DNA of 64,000 nucleotides. Origin: Paraburkholderia sp. LEh10. Its GTDB lineage: Bacteria; Pseudomonadota; Gammaproteobacteria; Burkholderiales; Burkholderiaceae. Below, one piece after another: positions 15,533 through 25,572 of this stretch. Below the pieces are notes generated by a model. The model ran no database searches and was not told where the DNA came from. It saw nothing but the letters and a program-made list of their open reading frames with translations. Position numbers and translations under genes: made by a program. The stretch lies in the NCBI RefSeq assembly GCF_017814945.1, contig NZ_JAGIPX010000034.1, positions 1 to 64,000 of the forward strand, written 5' to 3'. The first letter of the stretch is position 1, and each line of letters opens with the position of its first letter.

Positions 15533-17848
15533 TTATTCCGTCTCGCGCGCCGGCACGAGAATCTCCCGGTTGCCGTTCGATGACATCGCCGACACCAGGC
15601 CCGACTGCTCCATCTGTTCGAGCAGACGGGCCGCGCGGTTGTAGCCGATGCGCAGATGCCGCTGCACGAGCGAGATCGACGCGCGACGGTTCTTGATGAC
15701 GATTTCGACCGCCTGATCGTACAGAGGGTCGGACTCGCCGCCGCCCGCTCCCGTTCCCGCGGCGTCGGCGGAGCCTTCGTCGCCTTCACCCGACACGCCG
15801 CCTTCCAGCAGCCCTTCGATGTAGTTCGGCTCGCCCTGCTCCTTGAGCTTGTCGACGACGCGATGCACTTCGTCGTCGGACACGAACGCGCCGTGCACGC
15901 GAATCGGCAGGCCGGTGCCCGGCGGCAGATACAGCATGTCGCCCATGCCGAGCAGCGATTCCGCGCCCTGCTGGTCGAGAATCGTGCGCGAGTCGATCTT
16001 CGACGACACCTGGAACGCCATCCGCGTCGGCACGTTGGCCTTGATGAGACCCGTGATCACGTCGACGGACGGACGCTGCGTCGCGAGAATCAGGTGGATG
16101 CCTGCCGCACGCGCCTTCTGCGCGATACGCGCAATCAGTTCTTCAACCTTCTTACCGACCACCATCATCAGATCAGCCAGTTCGTCGATCACAACGACGA
16201 TATTCGGCAGACGCGACAGCGGTTCAGGATCGTCCGGTGTCAAGCTGAACGGATTCGGAATCTTCTCTTCGCGCTTGTTCGCTTCTTCGATCTTGTTGTT
16301 GAAGCCCGCGAGATTACGCACGCCAAGCTTGCTCATCAGCTTGTAGCGACGCTCCATTTCAGCGACGGTCCAGTTCAGCGCGTGACCGGCCTGGCGCATG
16401 TCCGTCACGACGGGACACAGCAGATGCGGAATCCCTTCGTAGACGCTCATTTCGAGCATCTTCGGATCGATCAGGATCATTCGCACTTGATCTGCGCTCG
16501 CCTTGTAGAGCAGCGAGAGAATCATCGCGTTGATACCGACCGATTTGCCCGAGCCCGTCGTACCCGCAACCAGCAAGTGCGGCATCTTCGCAAGGTCCGC
16601 GCACACCGGCTTGCCGCCGATGTCCTTGCCGAGGCCCATCGTCAGCGGCGAACCGGCGTCGGCGTAGACGGTCGAGCCGAGAATCTCCGACAGCCGCACC
16701 GTCTGGCGGCGCTGGTTCGGCAGTTCGAGCGCCATGAAGTTCTTGCCCGGGATCGTCTCGACGACGCGGATCGATGTCAGCGACAACGAGCGCGCGAGGT
16801 CCTTCGCCAGGTTCACAATCTGGCTGCCCTTCACGCCGACCGCCGGTTCGATTTCGTAACGCGTGACAACGGGGCCAGGATAAGCGGCAACCACGCTCAC
16901 ATCGACGCCGAAGTCTTTCAGTTTCTTCTCAATGAGACGCGAGGTGAATTCGAGCGTATCGGCAGAAATGGTTTCCTGTGTCGCCGGCGCGGGGTCGAGC
17001 AGCGAGATCGGCGGCAGCGTTGAGTCGCCGGGCAGGCTCTCGAACAGCGGCACCTGCCGTTCCTTCTCGACGCGCTCGGACTTTTCCGGTTTCGTCACCG
17101 GCGGGACGATCATCACCGGCTCGTGTTCCTCGATTTTCACGCGGCTCTGTTCGACCTTGCCTTCGCGCTTCACGGCGGCCGCTTCGCCGAGCTTGCGGTC
17201 GCGGCCCGCTTCGCGGCGCAGCTTGGCGAGCGTGACGGCATTGATGATCGAATCGCCGACTTTCTCGCACACCGACAGCCACGAGAAACGGAAGTACAGC
17301 GACAAGCCGATGCCGAGCGCGATCAGCAGCGCGAGCGTGCCGCCCGTAAAGCCGAGCGCGTGCGACACACCCTTCGCGACCGCCTCGCCGAGCACGCCGC
17401 CCGGCGCCCGCGGCAACTGCACTTTCAGTGACCACATGCGCAGCGCCTCGATGCCGTCGCACGCGAGCAGCACCAGCACGAACGCGAACACATCCGCGAG
17501 CCAGCTGTTGTCGCGCGGCGCGTCTTCGTCGGGCTCTTCATGGCGCGTGATGCGCTTGTAGTTCGCCGAGATGCGTCGCGCGAGCAGCACGATCCACCAC
17601 CAGGCGGACAGGCCGAAGAGCAGAAGGAGAATGTCGGAGGTCCAGGCGCCGACGCGGCCGGCCCAGTTCGAGATGTGATCGACCTGCGCCGCGTGCGTCC
17701 AGCTTGGGTCGCGGCGGCTGTAGCTGATCAGCGCCATCACGAGGAAAACGCCGAGCGCCAGCTGGAGAATCCAGCGGATTTCGGTGAAAAGGCGCGACAT
17801 GCGGTGAGGCAATGCCTGCGCGTTCGCGGAATAGGGAGCTTTTGCCAT
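15533..17848 (-). CDS. ftsK: DNA translocase FtsK
   Basis: 771 residues from MAKAPYSANAQALPHRMSRL. The N-terminal ~190 residues hold four membrane segments that target the septum. A short charged linker (about 200-300) follows, then the RecA-like motor with Walker A GTTGSGKSVG (429-438) and Walker B NIVVVIDELADLMMV. A C-terminal gamma winged helix (LYDQAVEIVIKNRRASISLV) reads KOPS sites. The protein pumps the terminus region and activates XerCD/dif resolution. The linker is short compared with the E. coli enzyme, as is usual in this group. An in-frame ATG 12 codons upstream is an alternative start. Confidence 0.95.
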   Translation of the reverse strand: MAKAPYSANAQALPHRMSRLFTEIRWILQLALGVFLVMALISYSRRDPSWTHAAQVDHISNWAGRVGAWTSDILLLLFGLSAWWWIVLLARRISANYKRITRHEEPDEDAPRDNSWLADVFAFVLVLLACDGIEALRMWSLKVQLPRAPGGVLGEAVAKGVSHALGFTGGTLALLIALGIGLSLYFRFSWLSVCEKVGDSIINAVTLAKLRREAGRDRKLGEAAAVKREGKVEQSRVKIEEHEPVMIVPPVTKPEKSERVEKERQVPLFESLPGDSTLPPISLLDPAPATQETISADTLEFTSRLIEKKLKDFGVDVSVVAAYPGPVVTRYEIEPAVGVKGSQIVNLAKDLARSLSLTSIRVVETIPGKNFMALELPNQRRQTVRLSEILGSTVYADAGSPLTMGLGKDIGGKPVCADLAKMPHLLVAGTTGSGKSVGINAMILSLLYKASADQVRMILIDPKMLEMSVYEGIPHLLCPVVTDMRQAGHALNWTVAEMERRYKLMSKLGVRNLAGFNNKIEEANKREEKIPNPFSLTPDDPEPLSRLPNIVVVIDELADLMMVVGKKVEELIARIAQKARAAGIHLILATQRPSVDVITGLIKANVPTRMAFQVSSKIDSRTILDQQGAESLLGMGDMLYLPPGTGLPIRVHGAFVSDDEVHRVVDKLKEQGEPNYIEGLLEGGVSGEGDEGSADAAGTGAGGGESDPLYDQAVEIVIKNRRASISLVQRHLRIGYNRAARLLEQMEQSGLVSAMSSNGNREILVPARETE

Positions 17849-18198
17849 TGAGCCTGTTGCGTGTGCGGCCTGCAGCGGTTTCACGTTCCCGTCCCGGTGC
17901 CGGTTTCAGTTGCCCTTCAATTCACCGTCGGGACCGGTCCTGATGCCGACGGGTTGACCCGTTTTGCTGCCGGCAAGCCGCCTGTCGTTCGTTGGCGCCT
18001 ATTGTAAACGCACTGTTGCGCGCAAGGCTGTAAATGACGGTAACGTTGGCCGGACGGCCAGGAATGTCGTAAAACACATACGCTTTGGGCAAAATCGGGG
18101 CGTTTTCGGCCGTTTTGGCGCGAATGCCGGTTGCGTCTTAGGGGTTCGGCTATCGGTTTGATCGTAAAGCTTCATGAAGCAGCGGCTAGCCTGCCCTT
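17849..18198. other. Divergent intergenic region between ftsK and trxB
   Basis: No gene seen. A short hairpin TGGCCG-GA-CGGCCA lies near 18046-18059. A consensus TATAAT at 18199-18204 at the right edge is the likely -10 box of trxB; no good -35 hexamer is apparent. Confidence 0.5.
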
Positions 18199-18318
18199 TA
18201 TAATATCGGGCTGATACCCATCTACGGCGTCAACCAGCTTTCCCGGCTCGACGCCAGTGCTGCCGGTCATCGCGGACGCTTCGTCGCTGTTGACCGACGC
18301 TTTTAACGGATTTCGATC

Positions 18319-19320
18319 ATGCCAGCTTCCCCGACCAAACACGCGAAGGTTCTGATTCTCGGTTCCGGCCCCGCCGGTTACACGGCGGCCGTCTACGCGG
18401 CGCGCGCCAACCTGTCGCCCGTGCTCGTCACGGGCCTCGCGCAAGGCGGCCAGCTGATGACCACGACGGACGTCGAAAACTGGCCCGCCGATGCCAAGGG
18501 CGTGCAAGGCCCGGAACTGATGACGCGCTTCCTCGAGCACGCGGAACGCTTCAACACCGAAATCATTTTCGATCACATCCACACGGCCAAGCTGGACGAG
18601 AAGCCGATTCGCCTGATCGGCGATTCCGGCGAGTACACGTGCGATTCGCTGATCATCGCGACGGGCGCGTCGGCGCAATATCTCGGCCTGCCGTCGGAAG
18701 AGCTGTACATGGGCCGCGGCGTATCGGCGTGCGCGACCTGCGACGGATTCTTCTACAAGAACCAGCACGTCGCCGTGGTCGGCGGCGGCAATACGGCTGT
18801 TGAAGAAGCGCTGTATCTGGCGGGCATCGCGAAGAAGGTGACGGTGATCCATCGCCGCGACAAGTTCCGCGCCGAGCCGATCCTGATCGACCGTCTGCTG
18901 GAGAAGGAAAAGGAAGGCGTCGTCGACATCAAGTGGAACCATGTGCTCGACGAAGTGAAGGGTAATGAAGGCGGCGTCAATGGGCTGCGCATCAAGGATG
19001 TGCAGACGGGCGCGGCCTCGGATCTCGAACTGCAGGGGTTGTTCGTCGCGATCGGCCACAAGCCGAACACGGATATCTTCGAAGGCCAGCTTGAGATGAA
19101 GAACGGCTACATCATCACGAACGGCGGTTTGAACGGCAACGCGACGGGTACGAGCGTGCCGGGCGTGTTCGCTGCTGGGGATGTGCAGGATCATATCTAC
19201 CGTCAGGCGATTACGAGCGCCGGTACGGGCTGCATGGCGGCGCTCGACGCGCAGCGTTACCTCGAAAGCATCCATGAGTCGATCGGCGAGCGCGCGATGA
19301 GCGCCGAGGCCGAGCGTTGA
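18319..19320 (+). CDS. trxB: Thioredoxin-disulfide reductase
   Basis: 333 residues. FAD-binding GSGPAGYTAAVYAARA (residues 15-30) opens the protein. The redox-active pair is CATC in ACATCDGFFYK (about residue 138), the NADPH site is VVGGGNTAVEEALYLA and the C-terminal FAD motif is GVFAAGDVQD. It reduces thioredoxin with NADPH in the cytoplasm. It is divergent from ftsK, a conserved arrangement. The promoter has a perfect TATAAT at 18199. Confidence 0.97.
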   Translation: MPASPTKHAKVLILGSGPAGYTAAVYAARANLSPVLVTGLAQGGQLMTTTDVENWPADAKGVQGPELMTRFLEHAERFNTEIIFDHIHTAKLDEKPIRLIGDSGEYTCDSLIIATGASAQYLGLPSEELYMGRGVSACATCDGFFYKNQHVAVVGGGNTAVEEALYLAGIAKKVTVIHRRDKFRAEPILIDRLLEKEKEGVVDIKWNHVLDEVKGNEGGVNGLRIKDVQTGAASDLELQGLFVAIGHKPNTDIFEGQLEMKNGYIITNGGLNGNATGTSVPGVFAAGDVQDHIYRQAITSAGTGCMAALDAQRYLESIHESIGERAMSAEAER

Positions 19321-19420
19321 TGTTTGCTGGCTTGATCGCGTCGCCTGTTTGGGATGCGGGTCGGTAGAATAGTGGCGGATACCAGTCTGCCGCGCGTAGT
19401 TTGAGATTCGTTGATGTATG

Positions 19421-19460
19421 AAAGGGCTGCGGCGGAATGCCGGCGGCCCTTTTCTTTTTT
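19421..19460 (+). terminator. Intrinsic terminator of trxB
   Basis: Ten-bp stem AAAGGGCTGC / GCGGCCCTTT (one G-T pair) followed by TCTTTTTTG. Confidence 0.85.
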
Positions 19461-19521
19461 GTTCTTGTATCTCGTTTGCGGTGTTGGTCGTTTGTCCGCT
19501 TCGTTTTCGAGTCCTGTCGCC

Positions 19522-20331
19522 ATGCCTAAGAATCTGCCCCATCCTAGCGAACCGAAACGGCCGCGTAACGCGGCGCCTGGTCCTGCGTCTGCTTCTGCCG
19601 ATTCGTCAGCGTCGTCTGGTGTCGCTTCGGGTTCGGCGAAGAAACCGTTGGTCGAGACGGGTGCCGGATTGGCGGGGCTCGGTGGATTGCGCGATGCCTT
19701 GAAGGGCGCTGCTCAACGCGCTCAGCGCGAGAAAGCTGCGGCGACGCAAGCCTCGCGTGAGGCGGCGGCTGATGCAGAACTGTTTCGGCGGGAGATTGGC
19801 GAAGTTGCGCCGATTGGTGCGAAACCCCGCGCGAAGGTCACGCGCACGCCGCCTGCGCCCGTTCCTATTCAGACGAAGCTCGACGAAGAGGCGGTGCTGC
19901 ATGAGGCGATTTCGGACGAGTTCGATCCTGAGGTATTGCTCGATACCGATGAGTCGCTTTCCTACTGCCGGCCGGGTGTGAGTCAGGAAATCGTTAAGAA
20001 GCTGCGGCGTGGGGCCTGGATCGTTCAGGCGCAGCTTGATTTGCATGGGATGCGTCGCGAGGAAGCGCGTGAGGCGCTGTCCGAGTTCATTCGTGAGGCG
20101 AGTAAGAAAGGTCTGCGGTGTCTGCGGGTGATTCATGGGAAAGGGCTGGGTTCGGTCGGGAAAGAACCCGTGCTCAAAGGCAAGGTCCGCGCGTGGCTCG
20201 TGCAGAAGGAAGAGGTCATCGCGTTCTCTCAGGCGCGTGCGCATGATGGTGGTGCAGGCGCTGTGCTTGTGCTGTTGCAGCCTGGGTCGGTCGGCTTCGG
20301 GTCTTCTTCGTCATCGCACGGTAAAGTCTGA
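19522..20331 (+). CDS. Smr-domain protein
   Basis: 269 residues from MPKNLPHPSEPKRPRN. A basic, low-complexity N-terminus and an Ala/Arg-rich helical stretch (about 60-110) precede a C-terminal Smr domain. That domain has the hallmark LDLHGMRREEAREAL (about 173-187) and VIHGKGLGSVGKEPVLKGKV. Smr domains cut nucleic acids, and stand-alone bacterial versions act in ribosome rescue or DNA repair; which applies here is not known. The frame is open further upstream, but that part overlaps the trxB terminator, so I start at this ATG. TRIC follows 12 bp downstream. Confidence 0.88.
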   Translation: MPKNLPHPSEPKRPRNAAPGPASASADSSASSGVASGSAKKPLVETGAGLAGLGGLRDALKGAAQRAQREKAAATQASREAAADAELFRREIGEVAPIGAKPRAKVTRTPPAPVPIQTKLDEEAVLHEAISDEFDPEVLLDTDESLSYCRPGVSQEIVKKLRRGAWIVQAQLDLHGMRREEAREALSEFIREASKKGLRCLRVIHGKGLGSVGKEPVLKGKVRAWLVQKEEVIAFSQARAHDGGAGAVLVLLQPGSVGFGSSSSSHGKV

Positions 20332-20342
20332 GAAGGCTTTCG

Positions 20343-20966
20343 ATGATGCATCCTCGCCTCACTCTCGCGCTTGCCATCATGGAAGCGCTGGCTATTCTTG
20401 CGTACGCCATCTCAGGGTTTATCGAAGCAAGGACGAAACGGCTTGATGCTGTTGGGACTTTTCTTGTTGCGATGGCTACGGCGTTTGGCGGTGGGACGGT
20501 CAGGGATATCTTGCTCGATCGGAGACCGTTCTACTGGGTCGAGCATCAGTGGTATCCGATACTGATCTTTGTTCTTTCGTTTTTCGCGCCCCTGGTGCTT
20601 AAGACGTTTAGTCGCGTGCTCAATGAGCGGGTTTTGCTAGTCGCCGATGCGGTTGGACTCGGGCTGTTTAGTATTTCGGGGACTTCTCTGGCGCTCGATG
20701 CGCAGATGCCTTGGTTCGTGGCTTCGATGATGGGTGTCGCGACTGGCGTGTTTGGCGGCATCATCCGCGATGTGATCTGCAATGAGGTTCCGCTGATTCT
20801 GCGGGATTCACGGCCTTATGCGACTTGTGCGCTGGCTGGGTGTTGGGTTTATCTGCTGTTGGACTACGTCAACTTCGATACGGTGTACAGCGTGCTGATT
20901 GCGACAGGGTTTATTCTCGTGGCGCGGTTGGTGACGTTCAAGTTGGATGTGAGGCTCCCGCATTGA
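20343..20966 (+). CDS. TRIC-type cation channel family protein (UPF0126)
   Basis: 207 residues, seven hydrophobic segments in two homologous halves. Each half has the family's glycine-rich helix break: GGGTVRDILLDRRPFYWV and GGIIRDVICNEVPLIL. Bacterial TRIC proteins form homotrimeric, potassium-permeable channels in the inner membrane; the physiological job is unclear. It starts 12 bp after the Smr gene and may be co-transcribed. Codon use in this gene and in the Smr gene is noticeably less GC-rich at third positions than in the neighbours. Confidence 0.9.
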   Translation: MMHPRLTLALAIMEALAILAYAISGFIEARTKRLDAVGTFLVAMATAFGGGTVRDILLDRRPFYWVEHQWYPILIFVLSFFAPLVLKTFSRVLNERVLLVADAVGLGLFSISGTSLALDAQMPWFVASMMGVATGVFGGIIRDVICNEVPLILRDSRPYATCALAGCWVYLLLDYVNFDTVYSVLIATGFILVARLVTFKLDVRLPH

Positions 20967-21064
20967 TCCAAATGCTTCTTCAGGGTAACAATCCGAAGAC
21001 AAATGGCTGCGCCAACCGGGCCCTTCGCGCAGGCAGACGAAAATCCGAGGCTCCAAAACACAGA

Positions 21065-21097
21065 AAGCCCCGAGCGCATCTGAAGCGCTCGGGGCTT
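21065..21097 (-). terminator. Terminator of the gts glucose-transport operon
   Basis: Perfect 13-bp stem AAGCCCCGAGCGC / GCGCTCGGGGCTT with a 7-base loop. On the minus strand it is followed by TCTGTGTTTT. It may also stop the convergent plus-strand transcript of the channel gene. Confidence 0.85.
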
Positions 21098-21128
21098 CCT
21101 CAGGTGAATTTACCTGCGGTACTAACCC

Positions 21129-22244
21129 TTAAGCAATCCGCTCTTCCGTCTTAGGATCGAACAGCACAGCCTTGGACACGTCAAACATCAGCGACATGCC
21201 CTGGTCAGGCTGCGGATTCGCGCCCGGGTGAACCCGGCTAACGATGCGCTTGCCATTCACTTGCGCGAACACCAGGGTGTCAGGCCCAGTCGGCTCGATC
21301 ACATCGACCTTGACGTCGATCGGTTGCAGTTTGCCGTCTTCGACGTTATGAGCATTGCGCGTATCGGTGATGCGTTCGGGGCGCAAGCCAAGAATCACTT
21401 CCTTCCCGACATGCGACTTCACCGCGCCATCGAACGGCAGATTCAGCACCGACCGCTTGACGCCCGTATCGAGTTCAAGCCCAACGCCCGAACCCTGCTC
21501 GACAACCTTGCCTTGAATGAAGTTCATCGGCGGCGCGCCGATGAACCCGGCCACAAACAGATTCGAAGGCGAATCATAAATCTCTTGCGGCGCGCCGAAC
21601 TGCTGAACGATACCGTCCTTCATCACGGCAATGCGATCGCCCAACGTCATCGCCTCGATCTGATCGTGCGTCACATAGACGATCGTGGTCCCGAGGCGCT
21701 GATGCAGCAGCTTGATCTCGGAGCGCATCTCGATACGCAACTTGGCGTCGAGGTTCGACAACGGTTCGTCAAACAGGAACATCGCGGGGTCCCGCGCCAG
21801 CGCGCGGCCCATCGCAACCCGCTGCCGCTGACCGCCGGACAGCTGCCCGGGCTTGCGATCCAGCAAATGCTCGATCTGCAGCAACTTGGAAACACGAGAC
21901 ACGATCTGATCCTGCTCTCCCTTAGGCACCTTGCGGATATTCAACCCAAAAGAGATGTTGTCCCGAACCGTCATCGACGGATAAAGCGCATACGACTGAA
22001 ACACCATCGCGATATCGCGATCCTTCGGTGAGAGGTTGTTCACCGTTTTACCGCCGATCTGAATCTCACCCTTCGTCACCGTCTCGAGACCGGCGATCAT
22101 ATTGAGCAGCGTCGACTTACCGCAGCCCGAGCCGCCGACAAGGATCAGAAATTGACCGTCTTCGATGTCGATGTTGACACCCTTGAGGACGGGCACCCCG
22201 TTCGGGTAGGTCTTGTACACGTCACGGATGGAAAGGCTTGCCAT
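21129..22244 (-). CDS. gtsD: Glucose/carbohydrate ABC importer ATP-binding protein
   Basis: 371 residues, MalK/UgpC type. Walker A is GGSGCGKSTLL, followed by the Q-loop FQSYALYP, the ABC signature LSGGQRQRVAMGRAL and Walker B FLFDEPLSNLD. An extra C-terminal OB-fold regulatory domain (residues ~240-371) is typical of sugar importers. It is the last gene of a four-gene operon (binding protein, two permeases, ATPase) beside zwf-pgl-glk, so glucose or a similar hexose is the expected substrate. On sequence alone it could equally be named ugpC. Confidence 0.9.
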   Translation of the reverse strand: MASLSIRDVYKTYPNGVPVLKGVNIDIEDGQFLILVGGSGCGKSTLLNMIAGLETVTKGEIQIGGKTVNNLSPKDRDIAMVFQSYALYPSMTVRDNISFGLNIRKVPKGEQDQIVSRVSKLLQIEHLLDRKPGQLSGGQRQRVAMGRALARDPAMFLFDEPLSNLDAKLRIEMRSEIKLLHQRLGTTIVYVTHDQIEAMTLGDRIAVMKDGIVQQFGAPQEIYDSPSNLFVAGFIGAPPMNFIQGKVVEQGSGVGLELDTGVKRSVLNLPFDGAVKSHVGKEVILGLRPERITDTRNAHNVEDGKLQPIDVKVDVIEPTGPDTLVFAQVNGKRIVSRVHPGANPQPDQGMSLMFDVSKAVLFDPKTEERIA

Positions 22245-22361
22245 GCTGTGAATCCTCTAGTCTCTGTACTGCTGATGCGTCGCTAGCTGGCGACGCGAGC
22301 CGAATACCGTTCAAGCCGCCGCCCACCTCACGGAACGACGCGGGCGGCACGTCAAAGAAAA

Positions 22362-23219
22362 TTAGCCCTTCACCGCGCCCGCCGTCAGGCCGCGCACGAA
22401 ATAGCGGCCGGCAATCACGTAGACGAGCAGCGTCGGCAGCGCAGCGATAATCGCGCCCGCCATGTCGACGTTGTATTCCTTCACGCCCGTCGACGTATTC
22501 ACGAGGTTGTTCAGCGCCACGGTGATCGGCATCGAATCGACGCCGGAGAACACGATACCGAACAGGAAGTCATTCCAGATCTGCGTGAATTGCCAGATCA
22601 GGCACACCATGAAGATCGGCAGCGAGATCGGCATCATGATCTTCGTGAAGATCATGAAGAACCCGGCGCCGTCGATACGCGCCGCCTTCACGAGTTCAGC
22701 CGGCACGCTCACGTAGAAGTTGCGGAAGAACATCGTCGTGAACGCGATACCGTAGACGACGTGCACCAGCACCAGCCCGCCGATCGTGTTCGACAGGCCG
22801 AAGTAGCCTTGCAGCCGCGCCATCGGCAGCAGGATCGCCTGGAATGGAATGAAGCAGCCGACCAGCAGCATCGTGAAGAACGCGTCCGCGCCGCGAAAGC
22901 GCCAGTGCGTCAGCACATAGCCATTGAACGCGCCGATGATCGACGAGATCAGCACGGCGGGAATCACCATCTTCACCGAGTTCATGAAGAACGGCTGCAT
23001 GCCTTCGCAGCGCACGCCCGTACACGCTTCGCTCCACGCCTTCACCCACGGCGCGACGGTCCAGTGCGACGGCGGCGTCAGCAGGTTGCCCGTGCGCAAC
23101 TGCTCGATGTCCTTGAACGACGTCGACAGCATCACGTACAGCGGGAACAGGAAGTACAGCGCAAACAGGATCAGTGCCGCGTAGATGACAGCACGGCTGA
23201 TGTTCATCTTAGGCTGCAT
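22362..23219 (-). CDS. gtsC: Glucose/carbohydrate ABC importer permease (MalG-like)
   Basis: 285 residues, six membrane helices. The EAA-type coupling loop is ELVKAARIDGAGFFMIFTKIMMP (about 175-197). The N-terminus and the extracytoplasmic loop with two Cys (ACTGVRCEG) are like Pseudomonas GtsC. It pairs with the upstream permease to form the channel. Its start overlaps the upstream permease by 11 bp. Confidence 0.9.
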   Translation of the reverse strand: MQPKMNISRAVIYAALILFALYFLFPLYVMLSTSFKDIEQLRTGNLLTPPSHWTVAPWVKAWSEACTGVRCEGMQPFFMNSVKMVIPAVLISSIIGAFNGYVLTHWRFRGADAFFTMLLVGCFIPFQAILLPMARLQGYFGLSNTIGGLVLVHVVYGIAFTTMFFRNFYVSVPAELVKAARIDGAGFFMIFTKIMMPISLPIFMVCLIWQFTQIWNDFLFGIVFSGVDSMPITVALNNLVNTSTGVKEYNVDMAGAIIAALPTLLVYVIAGRYFVRGLTAGAVKG

Positions 23220-24150
23220 TGCGCGTGCTCCTCGATTCCAGATACATCAGCGGCACGAGCACGGCCACGACGGTCGCGAGCATCATCATCGACGACGCTG
23301 CGCCGACGCCCAGTTGCCCGCGGTTGAACGAAAACGTGTACATGAACATCGCGGGCAGCGACGACGACGTGCCCGGACCGCCCGCCGTCAACGCGACGAC
23401 GAGGTCGAAGGTCTTGATCGTGATGTGGCAGAGAATCAGCAGCACCGAGAAGAACACCGGGCGCATGCTCGGAATCACGATCTTGCGATAGATGGTCGGC
23501 AGCGTCGCGCCGTCCACTTGCGCGGCCTTGAAGATTTCGCTGTCGACGCCCCGCAAACCGGCGAGGAACAGCGCCATCACGAAGCCCGTCGATTGCCATA
23601 CGGCCGCGATCACGACGCAGAAAATCGCCTTGTCGGGGTCGCCCAGCCAGCCGAACGAAAAGCTGGTCCAGCCCCAGTCGTTCAGCACTTTCTGGAAACC
23701 GAGATCGGGGTTCAGAATCCACTGCCACGCCGTACCTGTCACGATGAACGACAGCGCCATCGGATACAGGAACACCGCGCGCAACGCGCCTTCGTTGCGA
23801 ATCTTCTGATCGAGCAGGATCGCGAGGAACAGACCCAGGCCGACGCAGATCGCGATAAACGGAATGCCGAACCAGCCGAGGTTCTTGGCCGACGTCCACC
23901 AGACGTCGTTATCGAACAGTTCGGCGTACCGGTCCAAACCGGAGAAGTCGTAACGTGGCATCAGTCGCGATGTGGACAGCGACAGATAACCCGTAACCAG
24001 AATAAAACCGTAGACAAAGACAAGGCTGATCACGATGCTGGGCGACAACACCAGCTTCGGAATCCAGCGGTCGGCCATTGCCGCCATCGGCGACACGCGG
24101 CGCGCCGCGGGCGCCGTGCCTTTTGCGTTTCCGCTAATAGAAGCAGTCAC
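23209..24150 (-). CDS. gtsB: Glucose/carbohydrate ABC importer permease (MalF-like)
   Basis: 313 residues. A short cytoplasmic N-terminus (~30 residues) precedes six membrane helices. The coupling loop is EIFKAAQVDGATLPTIYRKIVIP (about 205-227). It is the second gene of the operon, after the binding protein and overlapping gtsC by 11 bp. Length and loop sequence match sugar-importer permeases of the MalF/UgpA class. Confidence 0.9.
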   Translation of the reverse strand: MTASISGNAKGTAPAARRVSPMAAMADRWIPKLVLSPSIVISLVFVYGFILVTGYLSLSTSRLMPRYDFSGLDRYAELFDNDVWWTSAKNLGWFGIPFIAICVGLGLFLAILLDQKIRNEGALRAVFLYPMALSFIVTGTAWQWILNPDLGFQKVLNDWGWTSFSFGWLGDPDKAIFCVVIAAVWQSTGFVMALFLAGLRGVDSEIFKAAQVDGATLPTIYRKIVIPSMRPVFFSVLLILCHITIKTFDLVVALTAGGPGTSSSLPAMFMYTFSFNRGQLGVGAASSMMMLATVVAVLVPLMYLESRSTRNAA

Positions 24151-24324
24151 AACTCGACTCCTGGAACTGTACCGTCAGGCATCGCCAAAGACACCGGAGC
24201 GGCGAAGGCGCGGTGATGCATTGCACCATGCACGCTCCATCGTCGCCCGGCGGGCACGCGTCTTCATTCCTTCATTAAAGACCATGCGCGCCGGGCGTTC
24301 TGCTACATCTGTGCGACGACTGCC

Positions 24325-25572
24325 TTACTTGGTCTTCGCAGCCTTCGCGAGTGCTGCAACGGCGCTCTTGGAGTCCTGATTCGAGTTCATGAACTTCGTC
24401 ACGACGTCCGAGATCGCGCCTGCTGCTGCGTCCGGCTGAGCCATGCCGTGAGCGAGCGACGGCACATAGCCGCCGGATTTGATGGCCGTCTGTTCATCAG
24501 CGTAGGACTTCTTCGCGCAGTCGTCGAATTTATCCATCGCCACGCCGAGACGCACCGGGATCGAGCCCTTGTACAGGCTGAACTGCTCCTGGAATTCCGG
24601 GCTCATGATCGTCTTCGCGAGCGCGAGCTGGCCCGGCGTCGCAGCCTTTTGGCCCTTCTGCTGGAAGAACACGAACGAGTCGACGTTGAACGTGTACGAC
24701 TTTTCCGTGCCCGGAACAGCGGCGCAGATGTAGTCCGAGCCGGACTTCTTGTTCGCGTTCGCGAACTCGCCCTTCGCCCAGTCGCCCATGAACTGCATGC
24801 CGGCCTTGCCGTTGATGACCATCGCCGTCGCGAGGTTCCAGTCACGGCCCGTGCGGCCGCTGTCGAAGTAGCCCTGGATCTTGCGGACCGTGTCGAACAC
24901 GCCGACCATCTTGTCCGAGGTCAGCGTCTTCTGGTCGAGGTCGACGAGCGCCTTCCTGTAGAAGTCCGCGCCTTGCGACAGCACGACGTCTTCCCACAGC
25001 GTCAGGTCTTGCCACGGCTGGCCGCCCATCGCGATCGGCTGGATGCCGGCCGCCTTCATCTTGTCGGCGATAGCGAAGAACTCAGGCCACGTCGTCGGCA
25101 CCTTGCCGCCCGCCTTGTCGAGCGCTTCCTTGTTGATGTACAGCCAGTTGACGCGGTGCACCGAGAACGGCGCCGCGACGTAGTGGCCCTCTGCGTGCAT
25201 GATCTTGTCGATTTCGGGCGGCAGGTTCTTCTTCCAGTCGCCGGCGACGGAGTCGATGTTCACGAGCACGCCTTGCGATGCCCAGTCCTGGATCAGCGGG
25301 CCCTTGATCTGGGCCGCGCTCGGCGCGTTACCCGAGATCACCTGGGTCTTCAGTGCCGTCATGGCCGCCGCGCCCGCGCCGCCTGCCACCGCGAAGTCCT
25401 TCCACGTGTAACCCTGCTTCTGCAGGTCGTCCTTCAGCACGCCGACGGCCTTCGATTCGCCGCCCGACGTCCACCAGTGCAGCACTTCGACAGATTCGGC
25501 CGCCTGTGCCGTGGCGACGCCACACATCAGACCTGCGGCGCACAGGGCACCCATGATCGCACGGAATTTCAT
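24325..25572 (-). CDS. gtsA: Glucose/carbohydrate ABC importer periplasmic binding protein
   Basis: 415 residues. A signal peptide (1-24, ending AQAAE) is followed by an extracellular solute-binding fold (VEVLHWWTSGGESKAV, then PSAAQIKGPLIQDWA). Aromatic-rich stretches such as GGQPWQDLTLWEDV fit a sugar site. It resembles GtsA/GltB glucose-binding proteins. It is the first gene of the operon, with a 174-bp gap before gtsB, common where the binding protein is made in excess. It is divergent from zwf. Confidence 0.92.
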   Translation of the reverse strand: MKFRAIMGALCAAGLMCGVATAQAAESVEVLHWWTSGGESKAVGVLKDDLQKQGYTWKDFAVAGGAGAAAMTALKTQVISGNAPSAAQIKGPLIQDWASQGVLVNIDSVAGDWKKNLPPEIDKIMHAEGHYVAAPFSVHRVNWLYINKEALDKAGGKVPTTWPEFFAIADKMKAAGIQPIAMGGQPWQDLTLWEDVVLSQGADFYRKALVDLDQKTLTSDKMVGVFDTVRKIQGYFDSGRTGRDWNLATAMVINGKAGMQFMGDWAKGEFANANKKSGSDYICAAVPGTEKSYTFNVDSFVFFQQKGQKAATPGQLALAKTIMSPEFQEQFSLYKGSIPVRLGVAMDKFDDCAKKSYADEQTAIKSGGYVPSLAHGMAQPDAAAGAISDVVTKFMNSNQDSKSAVAALAKAAKTK